Source of the DNA: Kingdonia uniflora
Taxonomy: Eukaryota; Streptophyta; Magnoliopsida; Ranunculales; Circaeasteraceae
Length of the DNA: 64,000 nt
Assembly (NCBI GenBank): GCA_014058105.1
Contig: JACGCM010001011.1
Coordinates: 1,803,501-1,867,500, forward strand
Direction: 5' to 3'
Part shown: piece by piece, positions 55,750 through 64,000 of the stretch
Numbering within the stretch: the stretch's first letter is position 1
Layout of the letters: every line of letters starts with the position of its first letter
Made by a program: the position numbers and the translations under genes
The notes under the pieces: model-generated
What the model saw: only the letters and a program-made list of their open reading frames with translations
What the model was told of the DNA's origin: nothing
Database searches by the model: none

Positions 55750-57667
55750 TCTATAATAAAACTCATCTAACAACTCTATACATCTACTGAGACAGACCAA
55801 TATCATCACCAGGTTCAATGGTCCCCTGCCTAGTCTTAGCGCTACCTCCATCATGTTGTACCACCACCAGTAAATTCAGTGTCGTCGTCAGCTGTAAGTT
55901 CTGAAAGGGACAAAAAAAATTATTTAGATTAATATAAATATAAATAGGACCTTATAAATTATAAATAAATAAATTTCTTACATGCTGATATAGTTGCCCG
56001 TTGATAATGTTATAACCGTTCGTCAGAGTAGCAACCTCATCAGCCAACTTTGTAATCCTCTGTTGGCCCTGCGCAGACTTTGTAAGTGCGATTCACCACA
56101 TACCCAAACTCAGGTTCCACAACTTCTCTAAGTCGTAGCAAAGAGTCATGGGTGACAGCACCCTCAGGCGGTGGATGGGGATGGTGTGGCTTCTCCCTAT
56201 TCACTTCCTGCTTCACCCCAGATCTGGCCTCATCGCCAACCTGGGAAGATTGAAATCCTAGGATATGTTATAGACCTCTGCTGATATAACAACAATGGGT
56301 GCAATACCAGACCTGGGTGTACTGACCCCAAATAGATCTATGTTCCCCATCCTCTATGAATCTGTCAACATATGGCCAACCATAGTAGTCATAGTGTTAT
56401 AGTAGTCGGTGTAAATCATCATCAACTCGTCCATCACAAACTGGTTATAGTCAAAGAAGCCGAACGCTCTCAAAACCTCTAAATCTGCTGGACTAAGGTG
56501 TGCCGATATGTTGGAAGGTGGATCCATCAGAATAACCTAATAACCAGTCAACTGCCTCCAACATCTATCCCCCAAGTAGTACTCACAGTTTCTATTTAGG
56601 ACTTAAAATGGCATCATTTTTAAAAATAGAGCATAAGCGATATGTACATCATCAAATGTTAAAGCTGCATATATATCCCAAGGACGCTAGCTTATCGAAT
56701 CAATAGTCTAGTGGTCAATGACGTATCTGGCTATAATAAACAAGTTATTTGCCTAGTCATATGTTTTCTTCAAGTTCCCCTTCTCCCATGCTTTGAGGCA
56801 AGAATACGACTCCGTCTTCAGCGTATCACTCACAATTGGGTGACCAGCCCTACAATACTCGTAGAACCAATACTGTATTTGGGAACAACACAGAAAATAA
56901 TTAGAAATTCCATTTAAAACATCTATTACAAGATATTTGACTTGTATTATTGGAAAAAGTGTTAGTGTACCTCAATGAGGTACAAAAATCTAGTGATGAC
57001 ACTCCCGGTTGTGACTGCGGTATCCAAGCCATGATATAGAGAAGCGAGAATAGCATAACCTTAATCATATGAGGGAGCTGCGTCCAAATTGGCCACGACC
57101 TCAAGTTATCTAAGCGAGAAGGTGTTGTTGGCCGTTTGAAACCAAAAATGTCCCATCATGAAAAGGATAAAAGCACGAGCCACCGTACTGTCATTAGACC
57201 GATCATCTAACTGTCAAGTACTTCCTTAGATGTGTAATGCTGACGTTCCCCCTCTTTGTATTGTTGGATGTAATGCGAGGGAGCAATTTTTTTGCCTCGG
57301 ATAAAACGCTTCTTCTATTATCATACGGCAATGATATATGATTCTTGTCGATTGACAATGATGTAAGCATTGTGAAATCCAATGGAGTGATCCCTATCTC
57401 TGCACACGAGAAGAGAAAAGTGTGAGTCGTCGGCCACCAACGCTCTGCTAGCGCCATAATTAGCCAATTATCATAGTTACCCAATTTGATGTCCATGAAC
57501 TTCCCGAAAATCTTCACCACGGGATCCCTTATTGTCGAAATCACTGCAATCATGTTCCAAACTTTTATAACGACAGTGAATGTGCCGCACGGACGCATCG
57601 TATCGTGATTCTGTTTATTGGAGCATTTTGTCAAACACTTGGTTAACGAAAATAGCAAAGCCACCAT
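55750..57667 (-). pseudogene. Plant mobile domain (PMD, PF10536-type) gene inside the Harbinger element
   Basis: Minus strand from about 57667. WNMIAVISTIRDPVVKIFGK, DNWLIMALAERWWPTTHTFL, FSCAEIGITPLDFTMLTSLS (57560-57340) is the classic PMD N-terminal block. NTKRGNVSITHLRKYL then, in another frame, ARAFILFMMGHFWFQTANN (57185-57130), AAPSYD-stop-GYAILASLYHGLDTAV (57085-57020) and ITRFLYLIEV are the rest. WIQYWFYEYC (about 56880) fits the C-terminal W.YEY motif. A Pro/His-rich C-terminal part extends to about 55750. PMD proteins (MAIL1/MAIN kin) are found in host genes and in several plant transposons. At least two frameshifts and several stops. Confidence 0.75.
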
Positions 57668-57698
57668 AAAAAAAATATACCATGAAGTTATTGCTTGT

Positions 57699-57701
<3 letters not shown>

Positions 57702-57731
<30 letters not shown>
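57702..57731. repeat. (TA)n microsatellite
   Basis: About 15 uninterrupted TA units, next to the PMD start region. Confidence 0.95.
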
Positions 57732-57733
<2 letters not shown>

Positions 57734-58330
57734 TTTACGCCCTCTGGGAGAGCTATAATATGCTACAACAATGGAATCTCTTCTTGGTTTGGTTGTAATT
57801 GGCCTTAAATTTCTTCAAGTACAATATGTTTCTTTTTTCTTTCGGATTTCGACCGAATTATAGCTTCATTTGGGTTTCTTGTCTCCCTAAAATCAATGAA
57901 GCCACTTGGGTGGGGGTCTCCCTCTGCATTTCCATTGATTGGGTTTGGAGGTTGGTGATTTTTTTTTAATATTATGTTGTGATGGAACGATGAAAACAAT
58001 TTGGGGAGGGAACGAAGTAAGATGTTTACGAAAGAAGCGGCGGAGTTTCGATGACCGCACGGACTTTTCATGATCGCACAGAATTTTGATAAATAAAAAT
58101 AACACGTAGGCCTAACTGCTGGAAGAGTTGAGTTTGAGTTTGGTTTATATTTTATGAAATGGTGGGTCAACAGTCAGCGCTCACACTCAACTGTTGGAGA
58201 TGCTCTTAAGACCATTTTTTTCTCGATGATATTGATAACAAATGTTTCTTGTATGGTGGTTAGTTTTATGACAAATTTATCACAGAAATCGGTTTAACTT
58301 GGTGAGGTACTGCTTTGGGAATCAAATTAA

Positions 58331-59040
58331 TGTTGGAAAATACAAAGGGTATTTGTTTTTCCTTGAAGTTTGAATGGTGGAACTAAGTGGTTTTAGTCCC
58401 ACATTGGATATGAGGGAAACACAACTCCTCTATATAAGTAAATCAAACACTTACCTTGTTGTAATGTGTGTGAGAGTTGGTGGGTCATACGCGCATGTGC
58501 GACCCATGTGTGTAAACTAGCTTGGATGCATGGGCTACCCATGGGCTTGCTCGACCTAGGAAACCCGCTTATTATTATAAGTCTATGATTCGGCCGTGGG
58601 GCCTTGGGCCATGGGCTCATGGGGATTCCATTAAACACTTAGTCGTGTTTTGGGCTTCAGGTGTGAGTTGGGGTGCCTCCAACAGACGTACCTTAAGGTG
58701 TGACTCTTGGTGAAGAGGCACTAACTTGAGGTGTGACTCTTGGTGAAGAGTCACTTATGCTCTATATAACCCAAATTCGTTTTCATTTATTATCATCAGT
58801 TTTTCAGAGTTTTCTGGAGTCTTTTACAAAGAGAAAACAGACGCAATCAAAGTTCTTTTGGCAGAAAGATAGAAGTGTTTTCTTCTTTCTGCGACTGATC
58901 GTTGTATCCTGGGAGACAGGGGCCTATATACTTGCAAAGCACTATGGCAGGGGTGAATCTATCTTAAGGAGATAGTGTGTATACACTAGACTCGATCATC
59001 TCCTTAAGAGGTGTTGGTTTTTCATACAGATTGGAATACA
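58331..59040 (+). repeat. Solo LTR (TSD ATTAA)
   Basis: 710 bp starting TGTTGGAAAATAC and ending ...TTGGAATACA, flanked by perfect ATTAA copies (58326-58330; 59041-59045). Contains TATATAAG near 58433, a second TATATAACC near 58754, and a tandem pair of GGTGTGACTCTTGGTGAAGAG (about 58696 and 58731). No internal coding sequence or partner LTR is adjacent, so unequal recombination between LTRs is inferred. The superfamily is probably Ty1/copia (TGTTGGAA start) but not proven. Confidence 0.85.
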
Positions 59041-59119
59041 ATTAATACGACATATATTGTGTTCCCTTGGAAGAGTAACTAATCAGTAGCTCCAAAAAGA
59101 TCCACAAAAGAATGGCATC

Positions 59120-59340
59120 TCGTGCATCTCTGTATAGAGTAAATTTCAGTCCATCAAACCAAAACTTTGTCACATGTGCGCATTATGTTAATGTAATTGG
59201 CTAATATTGTCGCAAGACGACTTTGGCAAATACTGTCATGTGGCTATTTCTCCGCAGAAGTTGTAGCATCACATGACTGACACATGGTGAATTATGTATA
59301 ATACAATTCTTTGAAGAAACTATTAAAGTCTTCGATAACA
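59120..59340. repeat. Dispersed repeat, copy 2 (partner at 10105-10340)
   Basis: AACCAAAACTTTGTCACATG, GCATTATGTTAA, TTGTCGCAAGACGACTTTGG, GCATCACATGACTGACACAT, GTATAATACAATTCTTTGAA and TTAAAGTCTTCG follow in the same order as in copy 1. Function unknown. Confidence 0.6.
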
Positions 59341-59556
59341 CACAAGTTACATCTCCCCAGAATAATATTACTGCTTACCGGTGGGGAGATCGACACAACA
59401 TTTTTTTTTTAAGTCATAAGGCCCTCTTTAGTTGCGTGCCTTCGGCACTACCCAAAAAAAACTTGTATAAAATTGCCAATAAATAAACCAGTGCCCTAAA
59501 ACCACTTATTTAAATAACCTAGTATTAAGTCTTGCGCCAAGTGATCTTATGAGTTA

Positions 59557-59936
59557 GAGCATCCACAGCAGCTACGCAGATTCTGACGTGGCAACGTGAA
59601 TTTTAAATCCACCCCAAATGCTTCCTAGCAGCTAGGTGAATCGGTGACGTGGCAAAAAATATTCACCCTGAGGGTGGATTTGGGGTGAATTCATGTCGGG
59701 CACTTCTAAACTGCGAGTTGGGTAATGGACGCTCCAGATTGAGCCACGTGGAGAGATTATTATTTTTTTGATTATGCCGCGCAGTTCATAGTTGCGCGCA
59801 GTGACGCAGCGCGGTTCAGAACTGCATGTTGGGAATTCACCTTGAAATTCACCTTGACTGCCGTAGAAATATATTGGATGGATTGGATTCACCTTGAAAT
59901 TCATCAAATCCACCCTGTGAACTGCTGTGGATGCTC
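59557..59936. mobile_element. Tourist-like MITE (TSD TTA)
   Basis: 380 bp. Left GAGCATCCACAGCAGC, right CTGCTGTGGATGCTC, inverted, flanked by TTA (59554-59556; 59937-59939). The terminus resembles that of the Harbinger element at 50672. Internal repeats such as ATTCACCTTGAAATTCA occur twice. No ORF of substance. Confidence 0.88.
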
Positions 59937-60084
59937 TTATGTGTGAACTTAAACACCGGCATAAAAAAGACTACTACAGGTATTCAAGATCAATTTCAAA
60001 ACTGACCAGACAACTCTTAACTGCGCAAACAATTCACAGAAAACCTGCTACTCTTGTATCAGCATTACTCCAAACCTCGTTGGT

Positions 60085-60088
<4 letters not shown>

Positions 60089-60137
<49 letters not shown>
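60089..60137. repeat. (TA)n microsatellite, about 25 units
   Basis: Uninterrupted TA dinucleotides of about 49 bp. Confidence 0.95.
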
Positions 60138-60140
<3 letters not shown>

Positions 60141-60443
60141 AACCTTGTGTAACTTAGAATTCCATATGTTTCATACAGGAAGTAATTGACGAGAAAGACA
60201 TGTATTAAAGAAAGATATATTGTATGAAGATTGATAAAAGACACTATTCAATTACCATAAGTCATCTCTGCTGCTCTTACATCTAACAAATAAAATTAAC
60301 AATAGTGATCTACATAAATGGGATTCCTCCAATGAAGAATATTGAATTTGAGTACTAAAAATTACTGATACACAAACCTCAATTGAGCTTGTACACAAGA
60401 ATCAATCACCTTAGGGGGAGAGTCGCTATCCTCGATCAACCTA

Positions 60444-60824
60444 TCAATGCCAAAGGTTCATGCATAATCCAGATGGTATACATGGTGGTGGTTGCTTTCT
60501 AGATATCTTTTCCATGAAAGTGTTAACTGCACTAACATAACATGATACTGTAAAGCGGAGTGTTCTGGAGTTGTTTAATTGTGGAGTGCTCTTTACCCCA
60601 TGTAATAACTTTGATGCAACGTCTTCCTCGTAAGTCGCAATGACTAACATTGCACCTTCGGTTATAATTAAAGCACAAAAGGACTTTAACCCCTCTACAC
60701 CCATCGTACTGATCTGACCCTCAACATCCCTTAGCACAAATAACTCCTTCGCTAGAAGCACGGCCACAATGTATGTTCTCCCATTGTCACTACCTTGAAT
60801 ATAATCTTCATTTCTAACCCACAC
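60444..60824 (-). CDS. Unrecognised 126-codon ORF at the broken end of the PPR gene
   Basis: Minus-strand open frame: MWVRNEDYIQGSDNGRTYIV, AVLLAKELFVLRDVEGQIST, VKSTPQLNNSRTLRFTVSCY, ending GLCMNLWH. I do not recognise the family. It overlaps the end of the PPR pseudogene by a few codons in another frame, exactly where PPR homology is lost (REMKSVG is normally followed by a Y/F-EMD block). It may be a fragment of another gene joined to the truncated PPR gene, or a chance ORF; its even amino-acid composition favours real coding origin. Confidence 0.35.
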   Translation of the reverse strand: MWVRNEDYIQGSDNGRTYIVAVLLAKELFVLRDVEGQISTMGVEGLKSFCALIITEGAMLVIATYEEDVASKLLHGVKSTPQLNNSRTLRFTVSCYVSAVNTFMEKISRKQPPPCIPSGLCMNLWH

Positions 60825-61602
60825 TCTTCATTTCTCTCACCACTCTCCAAAACTGATGAATATAATCTTCTTTCCCAAGAACTCCAACAATTGCATTAAA
60901 CATAGCAGCACTGTGCTTAAAGTCTTGAATCTTCGCGACCCAATAGAAAAAATCTAAAGCCTTGAAAGGGCATTGATGAAGTTCGCATAAAATGCTTACT
61001 ACGGTATCCTCCGCTAGAGAAAGCTTAAGATCACTCAATTTCGACATAACCTCGTCACTCCAATCCGAACCTAGAATGATTTTAACTAAACTATTAAGAG
61101 TGACATACTTAGAGCTCTCCCCACTATCTTATTCAGCTTAACAATTTGACTGCCTATTTTCTGATTTGCAAAAATATCAAAAAGCAAATAAAGTGCCTTT
61201 TTGTCAATAGTCTGCCCCTCGTCGGCCAACTTCTTAATTAAGGTCCAAAAGTCCACCAAAGATTCATCTTGGGCCAAAATTCTGAGCACAAGACTATAAA
61301 CAGGTCTAATGTGCTTAAACCCATTTTTATCAAAAACCCATTTGTATAAATCATAAGGTTCTTTTGGGTTTGTCTCAAGTGTTCTCAAAATGTAAATCAC
61401 ATTTTCATGCTTTGGGGTTGGATGCAATTTCCCTAACATCTCCTCTAACTCAGAGATTGTTGATCACTGAAAGAGTTCAGATAAATGGGTAGTTTTAACC
61501 TTGAAGGAGAGAAAAATGGAGAAATTTGAGAGCACTGAGTCACCTGGGAGTGAAGAGAGCGAGTTACAGAGGGACGAGTTGGCGAGTCTAAGAAACCCCA
61601 TG
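60814..61602 (-). pseudogene. Truncated PPR gene (At3g02490/At5g15980-like, organellar)
   Basis: Start chosen at about 61602 (MGFLRLANSSLCNSLSSLPG, a transit-peptide-like N-terminus). An in-frame stop at about 61464 (ELFQ-stop) precedes LGKLHPTPKHENVIYILRTL, LYKWVFDKNGFKHIRPVYSL, LRILAQDESLVDFWTLIKKL. A frameshift near 61100 leads to MSKLSDLKLSLAEDTVVSIL, LCELHQCPFKALDFFYWVAK, FNAIVGVLGKEDYIHQFWRV, REMKSVG, where homology stops. PPR proteins bind organelle RNA; family members are several hundred residues longer, so most repeats are lost. Confidence 0.75.
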
Positions 61603-62084
61603 GTACCCTTTACTCGATTCATTTTTGGGGTTTCTTCGATTGCTGAAAATACAAACAAACCGAAACCCCCAACCCCAATTCAATCAAATCCTTCTTTGAA
61701 CCCAACAACAAACCAAAACCCCTAAACTTCCTCCACCCATCAGATCTCCCCCCAAACCGATTAGAAGACCCAAACCCTCCTCCACTACCAATGATATTGA
61801 AGAAATTGGAGAGAATCATGGAGAGAGAGATCACAGTGAGAAAGAGAGACTGAGAAATTGGAGAAATCATGCTTATAGTTGAGATTAAGAGAGGAGAGAA
61901 GAGGGCAAGATTGGAGAGATCGAGAGAGAAAATCAAAATAAAAGAAAATTGCAGGTTTTACCCTTTTAGAGAAACTTTTAAACTTTAAAGCATAAGGGTA
62001 TTTGAGTCAGTTCAAAATTTGGGCAGACGTAACAGACGTCAACTAAGCCATTTGGCCCCTCTCCAGTAGGGCAAAGAAGACCTG
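61603..62084. other. Upstream region of the PPR pseudogene
   Basis: GA-rich on the plus strand (about 61790-61930, GAGAGA motifs), plausible as a pyrimidine-rich 5' leader on the minus strand. No other gene seen. Confidence 0.45.
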
Positions 62085-62519
62085 GACTTCGGTCGCAATG
62101 GGGCGGATTTGGGGCGGGGGAGCTAATCTCATTCCCATTCCCATTTCCATTCCCATTCCCATCCCCACCAAAGTTTCCCACTCCCATCCCCGCCCCAAAA
62201 CCCATTTAACTTAAACGGGGATCATCATCCCCACCCCCACATTACAAAACTAAATCCCACCCCCGCCCCATTTAACTAATAAAACTATTTTTTCAATAAA
62301 AAAAACTCTCTTATTTAAGTTTTTTATATATATATTTAAGAGTAATAATAATAAACTATTTAAATGGGGCGGGGCGGGTACGGATTTTTTGAGGTAATCC
62401 CAAATCCGCCTCGCTTCCCAACGGATTTTAGTTATATATTCCATACCCGCCCCCATACCAGGTTAGCATATCCCAAACCCGCCCCACTCGGGGCGGGGCG
62501 GATCAAATTGCCATCCCTA
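62085..62519. mobile_element. GC-rich hAT-like MITE, second copy
   Basis: Right end ...CAAATTGCCATCCCTA at 62519 complements the TAGGGGTGGCAAT start of the copy at 20613. Left end is blurred (GGTCGCAATGGGGCGGATTT at about 62088). Inside are CATTCCCATTCC repeats, CCCCGCCCCATTTAACT blocks and an AT-rich centre with a (TA)n run. A 50-bp direct repeat (GCTAAGCCATTTG.CCCC..CTC.AG...GCAAAGAAGACCT) flanks it at about 62042 and 62672. Confidence 0.6.
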
Positions 62520-63581
62520 AAGAAATATATGATTTGGCTTTTTGGTATAAGGTGTTGAACCGTTAAGCGCCCAAGAAAAATAACGTAATTTACTGTTGGA
62601 CCAAAACAGTATGTTATTCTGGAATACCAGTATGCTAAACCATAACAACAGACCAGACTGTTGGAGATGTGCTAAGCCATTTGTCCCCCTCTCTAGCGCA
62701 AAGAAGACCTCCTGACATCGGTTATAATCAGAAAAAATGAAATGAAAATAGTCACCAGATTTGAGCAAAAAATAAAAGGGTCCTGCTATTTCCAAGGGCA
62801 ATATTTCTATTGCCAAGGTCTTTATATTCAATCTTACCTAAATACTCATTAACCAAGGAAATTATTATAAGCACACCCGTTCTTAAGTAGAGAACATACT
62901 AGAAGTTTATAAGTGTTATATCTTTTCCTATTTAGATCCCGAGAAGGGAAAATTGATTCTTACTCTTAAATTTGTGCAATCTCCACCTAACCATTATTTT
63001 TAAAGGTGGCATGCCTCTCTCTCTTTCTCATCCTCATGTCCTTTCCCTCCCAACACATCTCATTAATTTTTATAACTCATCTTCTCTTCTTCTTCATCGA
63101 ATCTCTTCTTCATTTCATTTTTCTTCTTTCCACTAGAAACCTTTCAACAACCCCTTCAACTTCTATTGGAAGAAAAACCTTAAATCCATACCATGATTTG
63201 CAAGAAAACACAAATAATTGCGGATTGAAGACCCAACTCAAATCTTCAAATAAAATTAAAGATGTTTAATTATGGGGTAGTAGTGAGAGAAAAAAAATAA
63301 AAGAAATTTATGTTAATAGAGGAAGAAGACAAGAGATTAGTGTTTGAGAGTTTGAGAAAAAAGATAAGGAAGCCGTTGAGTTTCGGGGAGAGAGAGAAAA
63401 AGAGAGTAAGGGGTTGCCCTTTCATATCTCGAGGATAGGAGTGTATGTACCCCAAAGTTTAGCATGTGCTCTATAGTAATGGGAGTGTTATGTATTAAGA
63501 ACACTAGTGCCCAAAACGATTTCCGTTCTCCTTTAACCAAATCAAAGTGAATTTTTTAAAGTACATGAAATCTTTTCTATT
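62520..63581. other. Right-end intergenic region
   Basis: No supported gene. About 62735-62780 resembles 10400-10450 (AAATGAAAA.TAG.CACCAGATTT...AAAAATAAAA). 63040-63150 is pyrimidine-rich. Confidence 0.45.
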
Positions 63582-63981
63582 ACGTTAATTAAAATAATAT
63601 TTCTAAAATAATCTTAACAATAATCAGAGATATCTTAGAAAATATCTCACCAATATTTTTCAAGAGATCTTTGCAATTCTCTTTAGTTCTATCTAGGGAT
63701 AATTTCATCTTCCTTCTCAAAATTTCTTCATCATTTTTAATTGAAAAAAAAACATATTTTATCAAAACTGAAGCGGGTCTTATAGAAGTCAAACAAGAAA
63801 GTAATTTTAGTGAACAAGTAATCTCGGAGATAAGAAAAATGTTTCATCCACCTCCAAGAAAATTTGATACCGAGAATATTTGCTTAAGAATAAAAAGATT
63901 TCTTGAAAATATTGGTCAGACTTTTTCTAAGATATCCTATCATGTTCTTAAGATAATTTTGAAAATAATATGATTTAACGT
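63582..63981. repeat. Fold-back element with about 95-bp inverted arms
   Basis: Left arm from 63582 (ACGTTAATTAAAATAATATT ... AGATATCTTAGAAAATATCT ... CACCAATATTTTTCAAGAGA) matches the reverse complement of the right arm ending at 63981 (ACGTTAAATCATATTATTTT ... GGATATCTTAGAAAAAGTCT ... GACCAATATTTTCAAGAAAT), imperfectly over about 95 bp, with about 210 bp between. It looks like a MITE or MULE-type fold-back. The target duplication cannot be defined, partly because the window ends 19 bp later. Confidence 0.65.
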
Positions 63982-64000
63982 TTAAAAAAGGAAAGACACT

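Larger units (their letters stand above)
50672..58205. mobile_element. PIF/Harbinger element, 7.5 kb (TSD TTA)
   Basis: Left terminus GAGCATCTCCAGCAGTT; right terminus AACTGTTGGAGATGCTC, its inverted partner with one mismatch. Both sides carry TTA (50669-50671; 58206-58208). Inside are a Myb/SANT-like ORF1 (51171-53153, +), a decayed DDE transposase (54640-53478, -), a second ORF1-like remnant (55030-55494, +) and a plant-mobile-domain gene (57667-55750, -). GCGCGGT/CGCACGG motifs recur near both ends (50860-50990; 58045-58080) and near 54832. All coding parts are broken, so it is not autonomous now. Confidence 0.85.

Noticed and set aside
1..64000. tRNA, rRNA genes or CRISPR arrays
   Set aside because: No cloverleaf-like gene with box A/B motifs, no rRNA sequence and no regularly spaced repeat-spacer array was seen. 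The tRNA-related motifs present are retrotransposon primer sites.

Overview
This window is flowering-plant nuclear DNA. It is AT-rich, and nearly all of it is transposable elements inserted into one another, with only two recognisable host loci. The evidence is plant-specific families: Tork-type Ty1/copia, Tat-type Ty3/gypsy with a second RNase H, an L1-type LINE, CACTA ends, PIF/Harbinger, a plant mobile domain, an S-domain receptor kinase, a PPR gene and SAWADEE-homeodomain exons. A eudicot is likely; the species cannot be read from the sequence.

Layout, left to right. A 3'-truncated Tork-like copia element (239-4250) abuts the 3' part of a Tat gypsy element ('Tat-C', 4250-9429) that has antisense ORFs and a 3' LTR. 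Next comes a receptor-like kinase fused to a C2 domain (10542-12139), with altered catalytic motifs and a one-base frameshift. Five bases past its stop codon a small Tourist-like MITE has inserted (left end 12147, right end 50476, TSD TAA). A gag-only LTR retrotransposon ('element B', 12168-50155, TSD ACCTC) sits inside that MITE. A full Tat gypsy element ('Tat-A', 12867-47815, TSD ACGCC) sits inside element B. Tat-A in turn holds an L1 LINE (about 13922-21400, minus strand, itself carrying a GC-rich MITE), a region of captured host exons ending in a CACTA terminus (to 26189), a solo-LTR-like insert (about 31050-31531) and a 7.2-kb CACTA element (31572-38788). That CACTA element carries an S-domain kinase pseudogene and a reversed Tat-type solo LTR. 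Each TSD pair closes around its element, so about 38 kb at this locus can be peeled back layer by layer. The sequence that originally followed the kinase gene resumes at 50480.

Right of the stack are a 7.5-kb PIF/Harbinger element (50672-58205, TSD TTA) with two Myb/SANT-like ORF1 remnants, a decayed DDE transposase and a plant-mobile-domain (PMD) gene; a solo LTR (58331-59040, TSD ATTAA); a Tourist-like MITE (59557-59936, TSD TTA); a truncated PPR pseudogene (minus strand); a GC-rich hAT-like MITE; and a fold-back element at the right edge.

No gene looks fully intact and there is no operon-like cooperation. The items most worth a second look are the kinase-C2 fusion, the PMD gene inside a Harbinger element, the INDH plus SHH exon capture beside a CACTA end, the CACTA element carrying a kinase gene, and the antisense ORFs shared by the two Tat copies. 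ORF coordinates in decayed elements are approximate unless a TSD or splice site fixes them.
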